This document shows positions 1 through 8,568 of a stretch of 64,000 bases of DNA, one piece after another. The position numbers and the translations under genes are program-made. The stretch lies in NCBI RefSeq assembly GCF_029893355.1, contig NZ_JARZAI010000017.1, positions 1 to 64,000 on the forward strand. The letters run 5' to 3'. This DNA comes from Kitasatospora sp. MAA4 (GTDB lineage: Bacteria; Actinomycetota; Actinomycetes; Streptomycetales; Streptomycetaceae). Position 1 is the stretch's first letter. Every line of letters starts with the position of its first letter. The notes under the pieces were generated by a model. The model was not told the DNA's origin. It was given only the letters and a program-made list of their open reading frames with translations, and ran no database searches.

Positions 1-167
1 CTCCCTCAATCCTGCGAGACCACCACGCTCAACGCCCACGGTCCCCGCAACTCCCATCGATCACGGGTGTTGCGAGGACCGTTAGAACCCAAGCCGTTAG
101 GTGGACAGCGAGTCGTGCGGTAGTACTGTCGCTCGAATTCGTTGATCGTTTAATGGGGGAAGTCGTC

Positions 168-947
168 ATGGGGCAGGCAGGCGCGGTGGTCGCGCTGACA
201 GCGGTGCGCAGGGAGTACGGCAGCGGGGAGGGGCGGGTCGCGGCGCTGGACGGGGTGACGGTGGAGTTCGCGCCGGGGACGTTCACGGCGATCATGGGGC
301 CGTCGGGGTCGGGGAAGTCGACGCTGCTGCAGTGCGCGGCCGGGCTGGACCGGGTGGATGAGGGGCGGGTGCAGCTCGCCGGGGTGGATCCGAGCGGGAT
401 GTCCGAGACGGCGCTGACCAAGCTGCGGCGGGAGCGGATCGGGTTCGTCTTCCAGTCCTTCAACCTGCTGCCCACGCTGACGGCCCGGCAGAACGTCGAG
501 CTTCCGCTGCGGCTGGCGGGTCGCCCGCCGCGGCCCGACCAGGTGGCGCAGGTGCTCGCCGAGCTGGGGCTGGCGGAGCGGGCCGGGCACCTGCCGGGTG
601 AGCTCTCCGGCGGGCAGCAGCAGAGAGTGGCGATCGCCCGGGCGCTGGTGACCCGTCCGCAGGTGCTGTTCGCCGACGAGCCGACCGGCGCGCTGGACTC
701 GCGCACCTCGCGGGACGTCCTCGCGCTGCTGCGACGGATCGTGGCCGAGCACGGTCAGACGATCATCATGGTGACCCACGACCCGGTGGCCGCCTCGTAC
801 GCGGGCCGGGTGGTCTTCCTCGCCGACGGCCGGGTGGTGGACGAGCTGGCGGATCCGACCGTCGAGGCGGTGGCCGCCCGGATGGCGGGCCTGGAGAGCC
901 GGCACGACACAGAGCAGGACGTCGCGGAGCAGGGTGCCGCGTGCTGA
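168..947 (+). CDS. ABC transporter ATP-binding protein (MacB/LolD type)
   Basis: Nucleotide-binding subunit of an efflux or lipoprotein-type ABC system that works with an FtsX-fold permease at the inner face of the membrane. The sequence shows a Walker A GPSGSGKST near residue 45, the Q-loop region FVFQSFNLLPTLT, the signature LSGGQQQR, Walker B VLFADEPTGALD and the H-loop VTHDP, so all catalytic elements are present. About 259 aa, normal for the family. ATG at 153 is in frame, but ATG at 168 is preceded at correct spacing by GGGGGAAG, so 168 is preferred. The stop overlaps the GTG start of the downstream permease by 7 nt, which implies translational coupling. The substrate cannot be deduced; relatives export peptides, antibiotics or lipoproteins. 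No two-component system lies next to it in the window. Confidence 0.93.
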   Translation: MGQAGAVVALTAVRREYGSGEGRVAALDGVTVEFAPGTFTAIMGPSGSGKSTLLQCAAGLDRVDEGRVQLAGVDPSGMSETALTKLRRERIGFVFQSFNLLPTLTARQNVELPLRLAGRPPRPDQVAQVLAELGLAERAGHLPGELSGGQQQRVAIARALVTRPQVLFADEPTGALDSRTSRDVLALLRRIVAEHGQTIIMVTHDPVAASYAGRVVFLADGRVVDELADPTVEAVAARMAGLESRHDTEQDVAEQGAAC

Positions 948-3307
948 GCCTCGCACTGGCGAACGTCCGGTCGCGGTGGACGGCCTTCGCCGGGGCGTTC
1001 GTCGCCCTGGCCCTGGGCACCGGGCTGATCGCGATGATGGCGCTCACGCTGGCCGCGACCGTCGGGACGCCGTACCCCGCGCCGCAGCGGTTCGCCGCTG
1101 CCACCGCGGTGGCGGTCCCGGTCGACCCGCGCGGAGACCACGCCCGGCTGCCCGCAGCGCTGCCGGCCGACCTGGTCGCGCAGGCGCCACCCGGTGCCGT
1201 CGCGGACCGCAGCTTCCCGGCCCGGCCGGCCGGCGGGCCCGCCGACGGCGTCGGGCACGGCTGGTCCTCGGCGGCGCTCACGCCCTACCGGCTGACGGCC
1301 GGGCGGGCGCCGGCCGCCGACGACGAGATCGTGACCGCAGGTGGGAGTGGGATCGGCGCACAGGTCACCGTCTCCACCGCGGCCGGACCGGCCCGGTACA
1401 CCGTGGTCGGCACCGTCGGGCACAAGTGGTTCGAGGACCCGGTCTTCTTCACCGACGCCACCGCGGCCCGGCTCTCGCCGCCCATCAACGCACTGGCGAC
1501 CACGGCCGCTCTCCCGAGCCACGCAGGCGTGCTGCTGCTGACCGGGGACGACCGGCGGCAGGCCGACCCGGACCCGTCCGGCGGCGCGGACCAGCTGATG
1601 AGCGCCTCCGCGATGGCCGCGACCACCAGCGTGATCGCGCTCTCGGTGGCGGTCTTCATCGTCATCGCGACCTTCGCCTTCTCGGTCGAGCAGCGCGGAC
1701 GCGAGCTGGCGCTGCTGCGCCTCACCGGCGCCACCCCGTGGCAGGTGGCGCGGCTGGTGCTGGCCGAGGCGGGCGTGGTGGCGGTGGCCGCGGCGCTGGT
1801 CGGCTGCGGCCTCGGGGTGCCGGCCGCCGGGCAGCTGAACGGCTGGATGATCGCGAACGGCGTCGCCCCCGCCTGGTTCCACGTCGGCTTCAACCCGGTC
1901 GCGCTACTGGCGGCGGTGCTGCTCGGAGTGGGCTCCGGGCTGCTGGGCGCGGCGGCGGTGGCCGTCCGGGCGGCCCGGGTCCGTCCGGTGGCGGCGCTGC
2001 GCGAGGCGGCGGCGAGCAGCCGGGCGATGACCCCGCTGCGCTGGGTGCTCGGCCTCGGCCTGCTGGTCGGCGCGGTCGCCACCGGCTGGACGATCGCCGC
2101 GACCACACCCGAGTACGCGGTGAACGCGCGCAAGTACGGCATGGTCCCGCTGCTCTACGTCGGCGCGCTGGCGCTGCTCGCGCCGGTGCTGCTGCGGCCC
2201 GCCGCGCAGCTGGTCAGCCGTCCGCTGCTGCGCTTCGGGGCCGGACCGCTGGTCGTCCGGCAGAACCTGCTGAACGCGCGGCGGCGGACGGCCGCGACGG
2301 TCGCCCCGGTGGTGGTCGCAGTCGGGCTGGTCGCGGCGATGGTGAGCATGCAGACCTCTGCCGACCAGGCCCGGGCGACCATCGCCCGCCAGCAGACGCA
2401 CGCCGACGCGGTGGTGCAGCCGCGCGACGGCGCGGTGTTCGACCGTCCGACCGCCGCGGCACTGGCCGGGCTGCGGGCCACCACGGTGACGCCGACCCGG
2501 CTGGAGATCGGCACCGGGGACGGCCAGATGATCGACTCGCTCAGCGGCAAGGCGGTCTCCCCCGGCGCACTCGGCTCGGTGCTGACGCCCGCGGTGCTGG
2601 CCGGCTCGCTGAGCGGCCTGTCCGACGACTTCCTGGTGATCGACCAACACACCGCACAGAGCGATGATCTGACGGTTGGTCAGCCAATCGACTGCTGGCT
2701 GCCGGACGGCTCGCGGACCACGCTGCGGATCGCCGCGGTGATCCGCACCGGACTGAACGGGGACGACACCTACCTGTCCAGCGCGCACACGGCCGGCGGC
2801 CTGCCGTCGGTGGCCTGGCTCTGGGGGACGCCCGGCGACCGGCTGGCCGGGCTGGACGCGCGGGTCGGGCCGGTCGCCGGCTACTTCGCGCAGCTGGCGG
2901 CCAAACAGCGCCAACAGTCGCGCACCGCAAGCACCGTGGTGCTCGGGATCTCGGTCGGGTACGCGCTGATCTCGGTGGCCAACACGCTGATGATGGCGGC
3001 CGCGGGCCGCCGGCGCGAGCTCGCCTCGCTCAGCCTGGCGGGGGCGACCAGGGGCCAGCTGCTGCGGCTGGTCGCAGCCGAGTCGGCGCTCGCGGTGCTG
3101 GTCGGCAGCCTGCTCGCCGCGCTGGCCGGAGTGGCGCTGGCCGCGACCCAGGCCTTCGCGCTGGCCGAGCTGATCCACGGCGTCGACCTTGCGGCTCCGC
3201 CGTGGCGCGCGCTCGGCGAGGCGATGGCGCTGTGCGCGGTGGTCGCCGTGACGGCCTCGGTGCTGGCCGCCTGGCGGACCACCCGCGGTCAGGCGATCCG
3301 GGCGTAA
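941..3307 (+). CDS. FtsX-like ABC transporter permease (MacB family)
   Basis: Membrane subunit partnering the preceding ATPase. About 788 aa, with one N-terminal transmembrane segment (residues about 15-40), an extracytoplasmic loop, a first FtsX block of membrane segments (about 225-345), further helices near 365-470, a second extracytoplasmic region, and a C-terminal FtsX block of three helices (about 675-785). This duplicated FtsX layout is usual for actinobacterial exporters. The motif RGRELALLRLTGATPWQV followed by RRRELASLSLAGATRGQL shows the two homologous coupling segments. The GTG start sits inside the end of the ATPase gene. A strong hairpin follows the stop. Substrate unknown. Confidence 0.92.
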   Translation: MLSLALANVRSRWTAFAGAFVALALGTGLIAMMALTLAATVGTPYPAPQRFAAATAVAVPVDPRGDHARLPAALPADLVAQAPPGAVADRSFPARPAGGPADGVGHGWSSAALTPYRLTAGRAPAADDEIVTAGGSGIGAQVTVSTAAGPARYTVVGTVGHKWFEDPVFFTDATAARLSPPINALATTAALPSHAGVLLLTGDDRRQADPDPSGGADQLMSASAMAATTSVIALSVAVFIVIATFAFSVEQRGRELALLRLTGATPWQVARLVLAEAGVVAVAAALVGCGLGVPAAGQLNGWMIANGVAPAWFHVGFNPVALLAAVLLGVGSGLLGAAAVAVRAARVRPVAALREAAASSRAMTPLRWVLGLGLLVGAVATGWTIAATTPEYAVNARKYGMVPLLYVGALALLAPVLLRPAAQLVSRPLLRFGAGPLVVRQNLLNARRRTAATVAPVVVAVGLVAAMVSMQTSADQARATIARQQTHADAVVQPRDGAVFDRPTAAALAGLRATTVTPTRLEIGTGDGQMIDSLSGKAVSPGALGSVLTPAVLAGSLSGLSDDFLVIDQHTAQSDDLTVGQPIDCWLPDGSRTTLRIAAVIRTGLNGDDTYLSSAHTAGGLPSVAWLWGTPGDRLAGLDARVGPVAGYFAQLAAKQRQQSRTASTVVLGISVGYALISVANTLMMAAAGRRRELASLSLAGATRGQLLRLVAAESALAVLVGSLLAALAGVALAATQAFALAELIHGVDLAAPPWRALGEAMALCAVVAVTASVLAAWRTTRGQAIRA

Positions 3308-3314
3308 CTGGTCG

Positions 3315-3349
3315 ACCGCCCCGGGCGCTTGAAGTGCACCCGGGGCGGT
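3315..3349. terminator. Bidirectional hairpin terminator between ABC permease and pgi
   Basis: An 11-bp perfect inverted repeat (ACCGCCCCGGG at 3315-3325 with its complement at 3339-3349) lies in the 54-nt space between two convergent genes. It can serve both strands; there is no clear U-tract, as is common in high-GC actinobacteria. Confidence 0.7.
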
Positions 3350-3361
3350 TCGCAGGTCGGC

Positions 3362-5023
3362 TCAGCGGCCGCGCAGCTCGCGGTAGCGGGAGACCAGCGC
3401 GGCAGTGGAGCTGTCCAGTGCCTCGACGCCCTCGCCGGTCAGCAGCACCGGCTCGATCCGCTTGGCCAGCACCTTGCCGAGCTCCACGCCCCACTGGTCG
3501 AAGGAGTCGATGTTCCAGATCGCGCCCTGCACGAAGACCTTGTGCTCGTAGAGCGCGATCAGCTGGCCGAGGACCGAGGGCGTCAGCTCGGTGGCCAGGA
3601 TCACCGAGGTCGGGTGGTTGCCCTTGAAGGTGCGGTGCGGCACCTGCGCGGCGGGCACGCCCTCGGCCACCACCTCTTCGGCCGTCTTGCCGAACGCGAA
3701 GGCCTGCGCCTGCGCGAAGAAGTTGGCCATCAGCAGGTCGTGCTGGGCCACCAGGCCAGGCAGCAGGTCGTCCACCGGCTTGGCGAAGCCGATCAGGTCG
3801 GCCGGGATGACCTTGGTGCCCTGGTGCAGCAGCTGGTAGTAGGCGTGCTGGCCGTTGGTGCCGGGGGTGCCCCAGACCACCGGGCCGGTCTGCCAGTCGA
3901 CCGGACGGCCGTCGCGCTGCACCGACTTGCCGTTGGACTCCATGTCCAGCTGCTGCAGGTAAGCGGTGAACTTCGACAGGTAGTGCGAGTACGGCAGCAC
4001 CGCGTGCGACTGCGCGTCGAAGAACGCGCCGTACCAGACGCCGAGCAGGCCGAGCAGCATCGGCACGTTCTGCTCCAGCGGAGCCGTCCGGAAGTGCTCG
4101 TCCACCAGCCGGAAGCCGGCCAGCATCTGCTGGAAGTTCTCCGGGCCGATCGCGATCATCAGCGACAGGCCGATCGCCGAGTCGTAGGAGTAGCGGCCGC
4201 CGACCCAGTCCCAGAACTCGAACATGTTCGCGACGTCGATGCCGAAGTCGGCCACGCCCGCGGCGTTGGTCGACAGGGCGACGAAGTGCTTGGCCACCGC
4301 GCCGGCGTCGGCGCGCAGGCCGGTGAGCAGCCAGTCCCGCGCCGAGGTGGCGTTGGTGATGGTCTCGATGGTGGTGAAGGTCTTGGACGCGACGATGAAG
4401 AGCGTCTCGGCCGGGTCCAGGCCGCGGACGGCCTCGTGCAGGTCGGCGCCGTCCACGTTGGAGACGAAGCGGAAGCCCAGCTCGCGGGCCGAGAAGGCGC
4501 GCAGCGCCTCGTACGCCATCGCCGGGCCCAGGTCCGAGCCGCCGATGCCGATGTTGACGACGGTCCTGATCCGCTTGCCGGTGTGGCCCTTCCACTCGCC
4601 GCTGCGCACCCGGTCGGCGAAGGCGGCCATCTTGTCCAGCACGGCGTGCACCGCCGGAACGACGTTCTCGCCGTCGACCTCGACCACCGCACCGCGCGGG
4701 GCACGCAGGGCGGTGTGCAGGACGGCACGGTCCTCGGTGACGTTGATCTTCTCGCCGCGGAACATCGCGTCGCGCAGCTCGGCCACGCCACGGGCCGCGG
4801 CCAGTTCGCGCAGCAGCTCCAGCGTCTCGTCGGTCACCAGGTGCTTGGAGTAGTCCAGGTGCAGGTCACCGACCTGCAGGGTGAAGCGGCTGCCGCGCTG
4901 CGGGTCGTCGGCGAACATCTCGCGCAGGTGCAGCTCGCCGAGCTCCGCCCGGTGCTTCCCGAGGGCGGCCCACTGCGGGCTGCGGTCCAGCGGGGTACGG
5001 CCGTCGGCGGGGTTCTCCGGCAT
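3362..5023 (-). CDS. pgi: Glucose-6-phosphate isomerase
   Basis: Cytosolic enzyme interconverting glucose 6-phosphate and fructose 6-phosphate in glycolysis and gluconeogenesis. 553 aa, the normal length for a bacterial PGI. Recognisable blocks are VNIGIGGSDLGPAMAYEAL around residue 150 (substrate-binding glycine-rich segment), VASKTFTTIETITNA (phosphate-binding), and the PGI signature around GAFFDAQSHAVLPYSHYL and QLDMESNGKSV; the late GIWN-type segment FVQGAIWNIDSFDQWGVELGK is also present. The ATG start has a GAGGAGAG ribosome binding site. It converges on the ABC permease and is read alone. Streptomycetes often have a second PGI linked to pentose phosphate genes; this copy is not next to such genes. 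Confidence 0.97.
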   Translation of the reverse strand: MPENPADGRTPLDRSPQWAALGKHRAELGELHLREMFADDPQRGSRFTLQVGDLHLDYSKHLVTDETLELLRELAAARGVAELRDAMFRGEKINVTEDRAVLHTALRAPRGAVVEVDGENVVPAVHAVLDKMAAFADRVRSGEWKGHTGKRIRTVVNIGIGGSDLGPAMAYEALRAFSARELGFRFVSNVDGADLHEAVRGLDPAETLFIVASKTFTTIETITNATSARDWLLTGLRADAGAVAKHFVALSTNAAGVADFGIDVANMFEFWDWVGGRYSYDSAIGLSLMIAIGPENFQQMLAGFRLVDEHFRTAPLEQNVPMLLGLLGVWYGAFFDAQSHAVLPYSHYLSKFTAYLQQLDMESNGKSVQRDGRPVDWQTGPVVWGTPGTNGQHAYYQLLHQGTKVIPADLIGFAKPVDDLLPGLVAQHDLLMANFFAQAQAFAFGKTAEEVVAEGVPAAQVPHRTFKGNHPTSVILATELTPSVLGQLIALYEHKVFVQGAIWNIDSFDQWGVELGKVLAKRIEPVLLTGEGVEALDSSTAALVSRYRELRGR

Positions 5024-5117
5024 CGGTTCTCTCCTCGATTCGTAGGCGGCGCAGTGCCTGATCGTCCGCCCAGCCTACGGAACAGTCAGCGCCCGCCGTG
5101 CCAACGCGGGCTGACAC

Positions 5118-6704
5118 TCAGACCTGTCTACGGTCCGACCTGAGATCCAGGCTGCGCAGCACCTGGTCGACCAACTCCGGATCGGTGCCCGGCTCGGCCC
5201 GCACCGACAGCACCTCGCGGCGCGAGGCCGCGAGCAACTCCTGTTCCACCTCCCGCAGTCGGCGCACCTGCGCGACGCGCTCGCGCGCCTCGGCGGCCTC
5301 CTCCTCCTCGTACTGCTCGGGGCAGAGCCGGGCGAGCCGGTCGTGCTGGCGGGACCGCAGCTTCTCCACCAGCTCGATCGGCAGCCGGTCCTCCTCCTCC
5401 AGCTCGGCCAGCCGGACCAGGCCCGCCTTGGCCGCCCGCCACCAGAGCAACCGCTCCTGCTGCTCGCGCAGGTCCAGCCGGGCGTCGATGCCCAGCCGCT
5501 TCACCAGCCAGGGCAGCGACAGCCCCTGCACCAGCAGGGTGAACAGCACGACGCAGAAGGCGATGAAGACGATCCGGCCGCGCCCCGGGAACGGCTGTCC
5601 GTGGTGCGTGGTCAGCGGGACGGCCAGCGCCAGGGCGACAGTCGCCACCCCGCGCATCCCGGACCACCAGAGCACTACGGTCTCCCGCCAGCTGATCGGG
5701 ATGTCGTCCTCGCCACGGCTGAGCCGCTTGGAGAGCCGGGCGGCGGGCAGCAGCCAGACCAGCCGGACCAGCACCACGACCGCGATCACCAGCGCCGCGT
5801 CCCCGAGCATCGAGTGCCAGCCGGCTCCGACGTCCTTGAGCACGGTGGCCAGTTCCAGGCCGATCAGACCGAAGGCGACCCCGGTGATCAGGATCTCGAT
5901 GATCTCCCAGAAGGCGCCGCCGACCAGCCGGTAGCCGACGTCGTCGGCGTCCGCCGCGCGGTCGGCCAGGTAGAGCCCGCAGACCACCACCGCCAGCACA
6001 CCCGAGCCCTCGATCTCCTCCGCCAGCGTGTAGGCGGCGAACGGCACCAGCAGGTTGAGCGCGACCTGCTGGGTCGGGTCGTCCAGCAGCGCGGCCAGCC
6101 GGGCGTTCAGCCAGCCCAGCGCGATGCCGACGACCACCGCGAGCACCGCGGACTGCACGAAGCGCAGCAGCGCGTGCGGGATCGAGAAGTCCCCGCTGAC
6201 CACCGCCTCGACGGCCAGCGAGTAGATCACGATCGCGGTGACGTCGTTGAAGAGCCCCTCGCTCTCCAACACCGCGACCAGCCGCCGCGGCAGCCCCACA
6301 CTCCCCGCCACCGCCACGGCCGCCACCGGGTCGGGCGGCGAGACCAGCGCGCCGAGCGCGACCGCGGCGGCGACCGGGGTGGCCGGCGCCAGCGCGTGGA
6401 AGGCGACCGCCACCAGCGTGGTGGTGATCACCACCAGAGCCACCGCGAGCAGCAGGATCGAGCGCATGTTCGCCCGGAAGTAGTGCAGCGACGCGCGCCT
6501 GGCCACCGCGAAGATCAACGGCGGCAGCACCAGCGGCAGGATCAGCTCAGGGTCGACGGCAACATCCGGGATCCACGGCACCACCGCCATCGCCAGCCCC
6601 AGCAGCGTCATCAGCACCGGCTGCGGCATCCCGGTCCACCGGGCCAGCGGCATGGTGACCACCGAGGCCAGCAGCACCAGGAAGAACAGCGACAGCTGGC
6701 CCAC
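5118..6704 (-). CDS. Na+/H+ antiporter, CPA1 family
   Basis: Membrane antiporter exchanging protons for Na+ or K+. 528 aa with about 12 hydrophobic segments covering residues 1-410, followed by a cytoplasmic tail of about 110 aa that is rich in Glu and Arg and probably coiled coil. The conserved acidic segments of CPA1 proteins are visible: LGALVSPPDPVAAVAVA, ESEGLFNDVTAIVIYSLAV (the ND pair of the ion site) and a late WSGMRGVATVALALAVP. GTG start at 6704 with GAGAGG eight nt upstream. Monocistronic by position. The ND motif argues for electroneutral cation/proton exchange; cation specificity is not predictable here. Confidence 0.93.
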   Translation of the reverse strand: MGQLSLFFLVLLASVVTMPLARWTGMPQPVLMTLLGLAMAVVPWIPDVAVDPELILPLVLPPLIFAVARRASLHYFRANMRSILLLAVALVVITTTLVAVAFHALAPATPVAAAVALGALVSPPDPVAAVAVAGSVGLPRRLVAVLESEGLFNDVTAIVIYSLAVEAVVSGDFSIPHALLRFVQSAVLAVVVGIALGWLNARLAALLDDPTQQVALNLLVPFAAYTLAEEIEGSGVLAVVVCGLYLADRAADADDVGYRLVGGAFWEIIEILITGVAFGLIGLELATVLKDVGAGWHSMLGDAALVIAVVVLVRLVWLLPAARLSKRLSRGEDDIPISWRETVVLWWSGMRGVATVALALAVPLTTHHGQPFPGRGRIVFIAFCVVLFTLLVQGLSLPWLVKRLGIDARLDLREQQERLLWWRAAKAGLVRLAELEEEDRLPIELVEKLRSRQHDRLARLCPEQYEEEEAAEARERVAQVRRLREVEQELLAASRREVLSVRAEPGTDPELVDQVLRSLDLRSDRRQV

Positions 6705-6798
6705 GAACGGTTCCTCTCGGATGGCTGGAGGTCAGCGTAGGCAGCGGGCCGCGCGGCAGCGGACGGACGCGCCGGGCTGGGCGGCCCCGCGGACCCGA

Positions 6799-6829
6799 TT
6801 GGAGATTCCGGCCGCTGACCAGGTAATGT
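6799..6829 (+). promoter_or_regulatory. Promoter of tRNA-Lys copy 1
   Basis: A TAATGT -10-like element at 6824-6829 lies about 15 nt upstream of the tRNA, with a weak -35 candidate TTGGAG at 6799-6804 (19-bp spacer). The stretch CGGCCGCTGAYCAGGTAATG is almost the same upstream of tRNA-Lys copy 3, and TAATGT is shared by all three copies, which supports the -10 assignment. Confidence 0.5.
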
Positions 6830-6844
6830 CTTCCCCGTCAGCAA

Positions 6845-6918
6845 GCGCCGCTAGCTCAGTTGGTTAGAGCAGCTGACTCTTAATCAGCGGGTCCGGGGTT
6901 CGAGTCCCTGGCGGCGCA
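6845..6918 (+). tRNA. tRNA-Lys(CTT), copy 1
   Basis: A 74-nt cloverleaf: acceptor arms GCGCCGC and GCGGCGC, D arm GCTC/GAGC, anticodon stem GCTGA/TCAGC around loop CTCTTAA (anticodon CTT, reading AAG), and a T arm with TTCGAGT loop. CCA is not encoded. The accessory DNA downstream begins directly after it, including a decayed integrase, so this copy probably served as an integration site. Confidence 0.97.
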
Positions 6919-6930
6919 CAGCGAGACAGA

Positions 6931-6972
6931 CGTCAGAGGCCGTTCTCCCTTCGGGAAGAACGGCCTCTGACG
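6931..6972 (+). terminator. Terminator of tRNA-Lys copy 1
   Basis: A perfect 16-bp stem (CGTCAGAGGCCGTTCT at 6931-6946 with its complement at 6957-6972), closed by a CCCTTCGGGA apex and followed by GTTTCC. Each tRNA-Lys copy in this window has its own hairpin of this kind. Confidence 0.85.
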
Positions 6973-7019
6973 TTTCCGGGTCACGGGCGCCGGCGCGGGT
7001 CCGACGCGCCGCCCGTCGG

Positions 7020-7136
7020 GGATGGTCGAGTACCTGACCATGGCCGAGATCGCCTTCCTGCCTCCGCGGCGGCCAGCGCCAGCGTGGCGGCACCGTGGCG
7101 CAAGTCGCGGAATCGGACGGGCGGCGGCAGCCCGGA
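7020..7136 (-). pseudogene. Tyrosine-recombinase (integrase) C-terminal remnant
   Basis: Read on the minus strand, the sequence encodes LPPPVRFRDLRHGAATLALAA, which matches the HxLRHG catalytic-Arg box of actinobacterial phage and plasmid integrases (usual form HDLRHGAATLALAAG). After a one-base frame change the next segment is GRKAISAMVRYSTI, matching the following KAISAMLRHSSI-type block. The rest of the protein, including the catalytic Tyr region, is missing. It lies about 100 nt downstream of tRNA-Lys, where an element integrating into the tRNA 3' end would carry its int gene. The identification rests on motif recognition. Confidence 0.65.
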
Positions 7137-7247
7137 TGCTCGGATGCTCGGACAGATTCGACGGGCCGGCGAGCACTGTTCATGATTCTCGGGCAATGGG
7201 CATAGCTACCCGACCGAATAGTTGGAACTCCGAACCCCTTTTAACGA

Positions 7248-7589
7248 TCACGCCTCCGGCCTTGCATGCCAGCCCCACCTTTCAACTGGCAATGGTGGAA
7301 ACCCGCTTTCAACAGAGTTGCCCTGCGCATCCTCAGCCAGCGCAACCTCTAGCCCCCGAGGATCAAGTTTAACGTATTGTGCGCCGTTAGCCACTCTGCC
7401 TTCCAGCTCCTTGAACAGCTTGACCACCATGTCGGGCTGATCAATAGCCCCAAGGACCTGGCCCCTCTTTCGAGAGGTCTGCCTGACGTTTCCCTCCAGA
7501 TTCACCATGAGGTCGGGATCCGGCGGGTACGGGAACACTCGGTATCGTTCCACTTCGGGCTTCTTTGACTTTTTTTGCCACATCATCAC
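7248..7589 (-). CDS. Hypothetical 113-aa protein, coupled to the upstream membrane protein
   Basis: Not recognised. A soluble, mixed-charge protein with a basic N-terminus (WQKKSKKPEVERY) and no signal peptide, transmembrane helix or Cys. The GTG start at 7589 overlaps the TGA of the preceding gene (GTGA), so the two are translationally coupled; two in-frame ATG codons follow immediately (7586, 7583). Base composition is clearly less G/C-rich than the chromosomal genes around it, consistent with the neighbouring accessory DNA. It may be the soluble partner of the membrane protein. Confidence 0.6.
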   Translation of the reverse strand: MMMWQKKSKKPEVERYRVFPYPPDPDLMVNLEGNVRQTSRKRGQVLGAIDQPDMVVKLFKELEGRVANGAQYVKLDPRGLEVALAEDAQGNSVESGFPPLPVERWGWHARPEA

Positions 7590-8296
7590 GGATCTGCCTT
7601 ACTCGACCTGGGGTCAGGCTGCCGGGTAATCGTCACGACAACCGTTGGCGTTGGTTCGATCCGTTCCGTGACTCGAACATCGACTGTGGGCACAGGGGCT
7701 GGAGGTTCAGTCACGGAGACGTTGATCTGCGGAGTCGGCACAACAGCCACAGGACTGACAACAACAACCGGCGTTGGACCATTCCTGTCGGTCAATCGGC
7801 ACAATGAACCAGCCACATCAACCATCATCGCTGCAGCAATCAGGAAGACAGTTGCTCTCAGGTAGGAGCGCTTTTTGTAAAGGCTGGAGATGTCTGATTT
7901 CTGATTCCAAACCAGGGTACTGGCCAACACGCCCAGGCTCTCATCCGACCCCAGTGCCGCATAGCTCAGCAATCGCTCTCCACCAGGATACTCGCCCGGT
8001 CGAAACCAGAGTGACATCACTGCCACGAACACGGCAATTCCAGCGAGCACCTGGCCGATTACCTCAAGAATATCGGGGTGATCCGATCGGATCAGACCAA
8101 CCAAAACACCGCCCAGGGCGATGAGGAAGCCGGCCTTTTGGTCATAGCTGGCAAATCGGTCGGCTTGCCATTTGCTTCCTTCCTGAACCTGCTGCCAAAC
8201 CACCTTCATCGATGGGAAGGGCCGGTGGGGTGATCCTTTCGCTGTGACTGGCGCTGCCGCCTGGCCAGCAGCGTCGTCATCCGGAGCATCGACCAT
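7586..8296 (-). CDS. Small membrane protein resembling SLATT/Pycsar-type 2TM effectors
   Basis: 236 aa. An amphipathic N-terminal part ends in WQADRFASYDQKAGFLIALGG, running straight into two closely spaced hydrophobic helices (about residues 57-75 and 80-97). A soluble middle follows, then a further hydrophobic segment (about 145-165), then a Pro/Val/Thr-rich tail that would lie on the other side of the membrane. The arrangement of a charged D/K-A motif followed by paired helices recalls SLATT and Pycsar effector (PycTM-like) proteins of nucleotide-signalling defence systems. No nucleotide cyclase lies beside it, so that function is only a hypothesis. It is first gene of a two-gene operon in low-GC DNA. 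Start codon taken as ATG at 8296. Confidence 0.6.
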   Translation of the reverse strand: MVDAPDDDAAGQAAAPVTAKGSPHRPFPSMKVVWQQVQEGSKWQADRFASYDQKAGFLIALGGVLVGLIRSDHPDILEVIGQVLAGIAVFVAVMSLWFRPGEYPGGERLLSYAALGSDESLGVLASTLVWNQKSDISSLYKKRSYLRATVFLIAAAMMVDVAGSLCRLTDRNGPTPVVVVSPVAVVPTPQINVSVTEPPAPVPTVDVRVTERIEPTPTVVVTITRQPDPRSSKADP

Positions 8297-8343
8297 GAGA
8301 ACTAGTCCAGTCGCTGACCACGGTGCGCGCCACCCGAAAGGAG

Positions 8344-8493
8344 CTACCAGAGTGCGCGAGGCAGGCCGAGGCCCGGCACGATCGGCCCTGCCGGAGACTG
8401 CCAGGACAGTTCGTCCTCGGCCACCCGACAGCGCACAAGCAGCACCTGCCCGGCCCGGACCACGACCGCCGCCACCACCGCCAGGTTGGTGAC
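8344..8493 (-). pseudogene. Truncated Nudix hydrolase fragment
   Basis: A minus-strand reading frame of 49 codons encodes VTNLAVVAAVVVRAGQVLLV followed by RCRVAEDELSWQSPAGPIVPG. This is the typical N-terminal half of actinobacterial Nudix proteins (usual form LSWQFPAGxxEPGE). It then runs into an unrelated tail and a TAG stop, so the Nudix box with its Glu residues is lost. An in-frame TAA lies just upstream and there is no start codon. The 270-nt gap between the neighbouring genes contains nothing else that I can identify. Confidence 0.55.
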
Positions 8494-8568
8494 GAGTTAG
8501 CCCGAGATCTCTTTCGGCGCAAAGTGCAACAGGAGCAAGCCGGTAGACCGTCCGGGCTGTCTTGCAGT

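Noticed and set aside
1..152. Short inverted repeat AGCGA/TCGCT upstream of the ABC ATPase.
   Set aside because: Five-base arms about 20 bp apart occur by chance in such GC-rich DNA; no operator is claimed.
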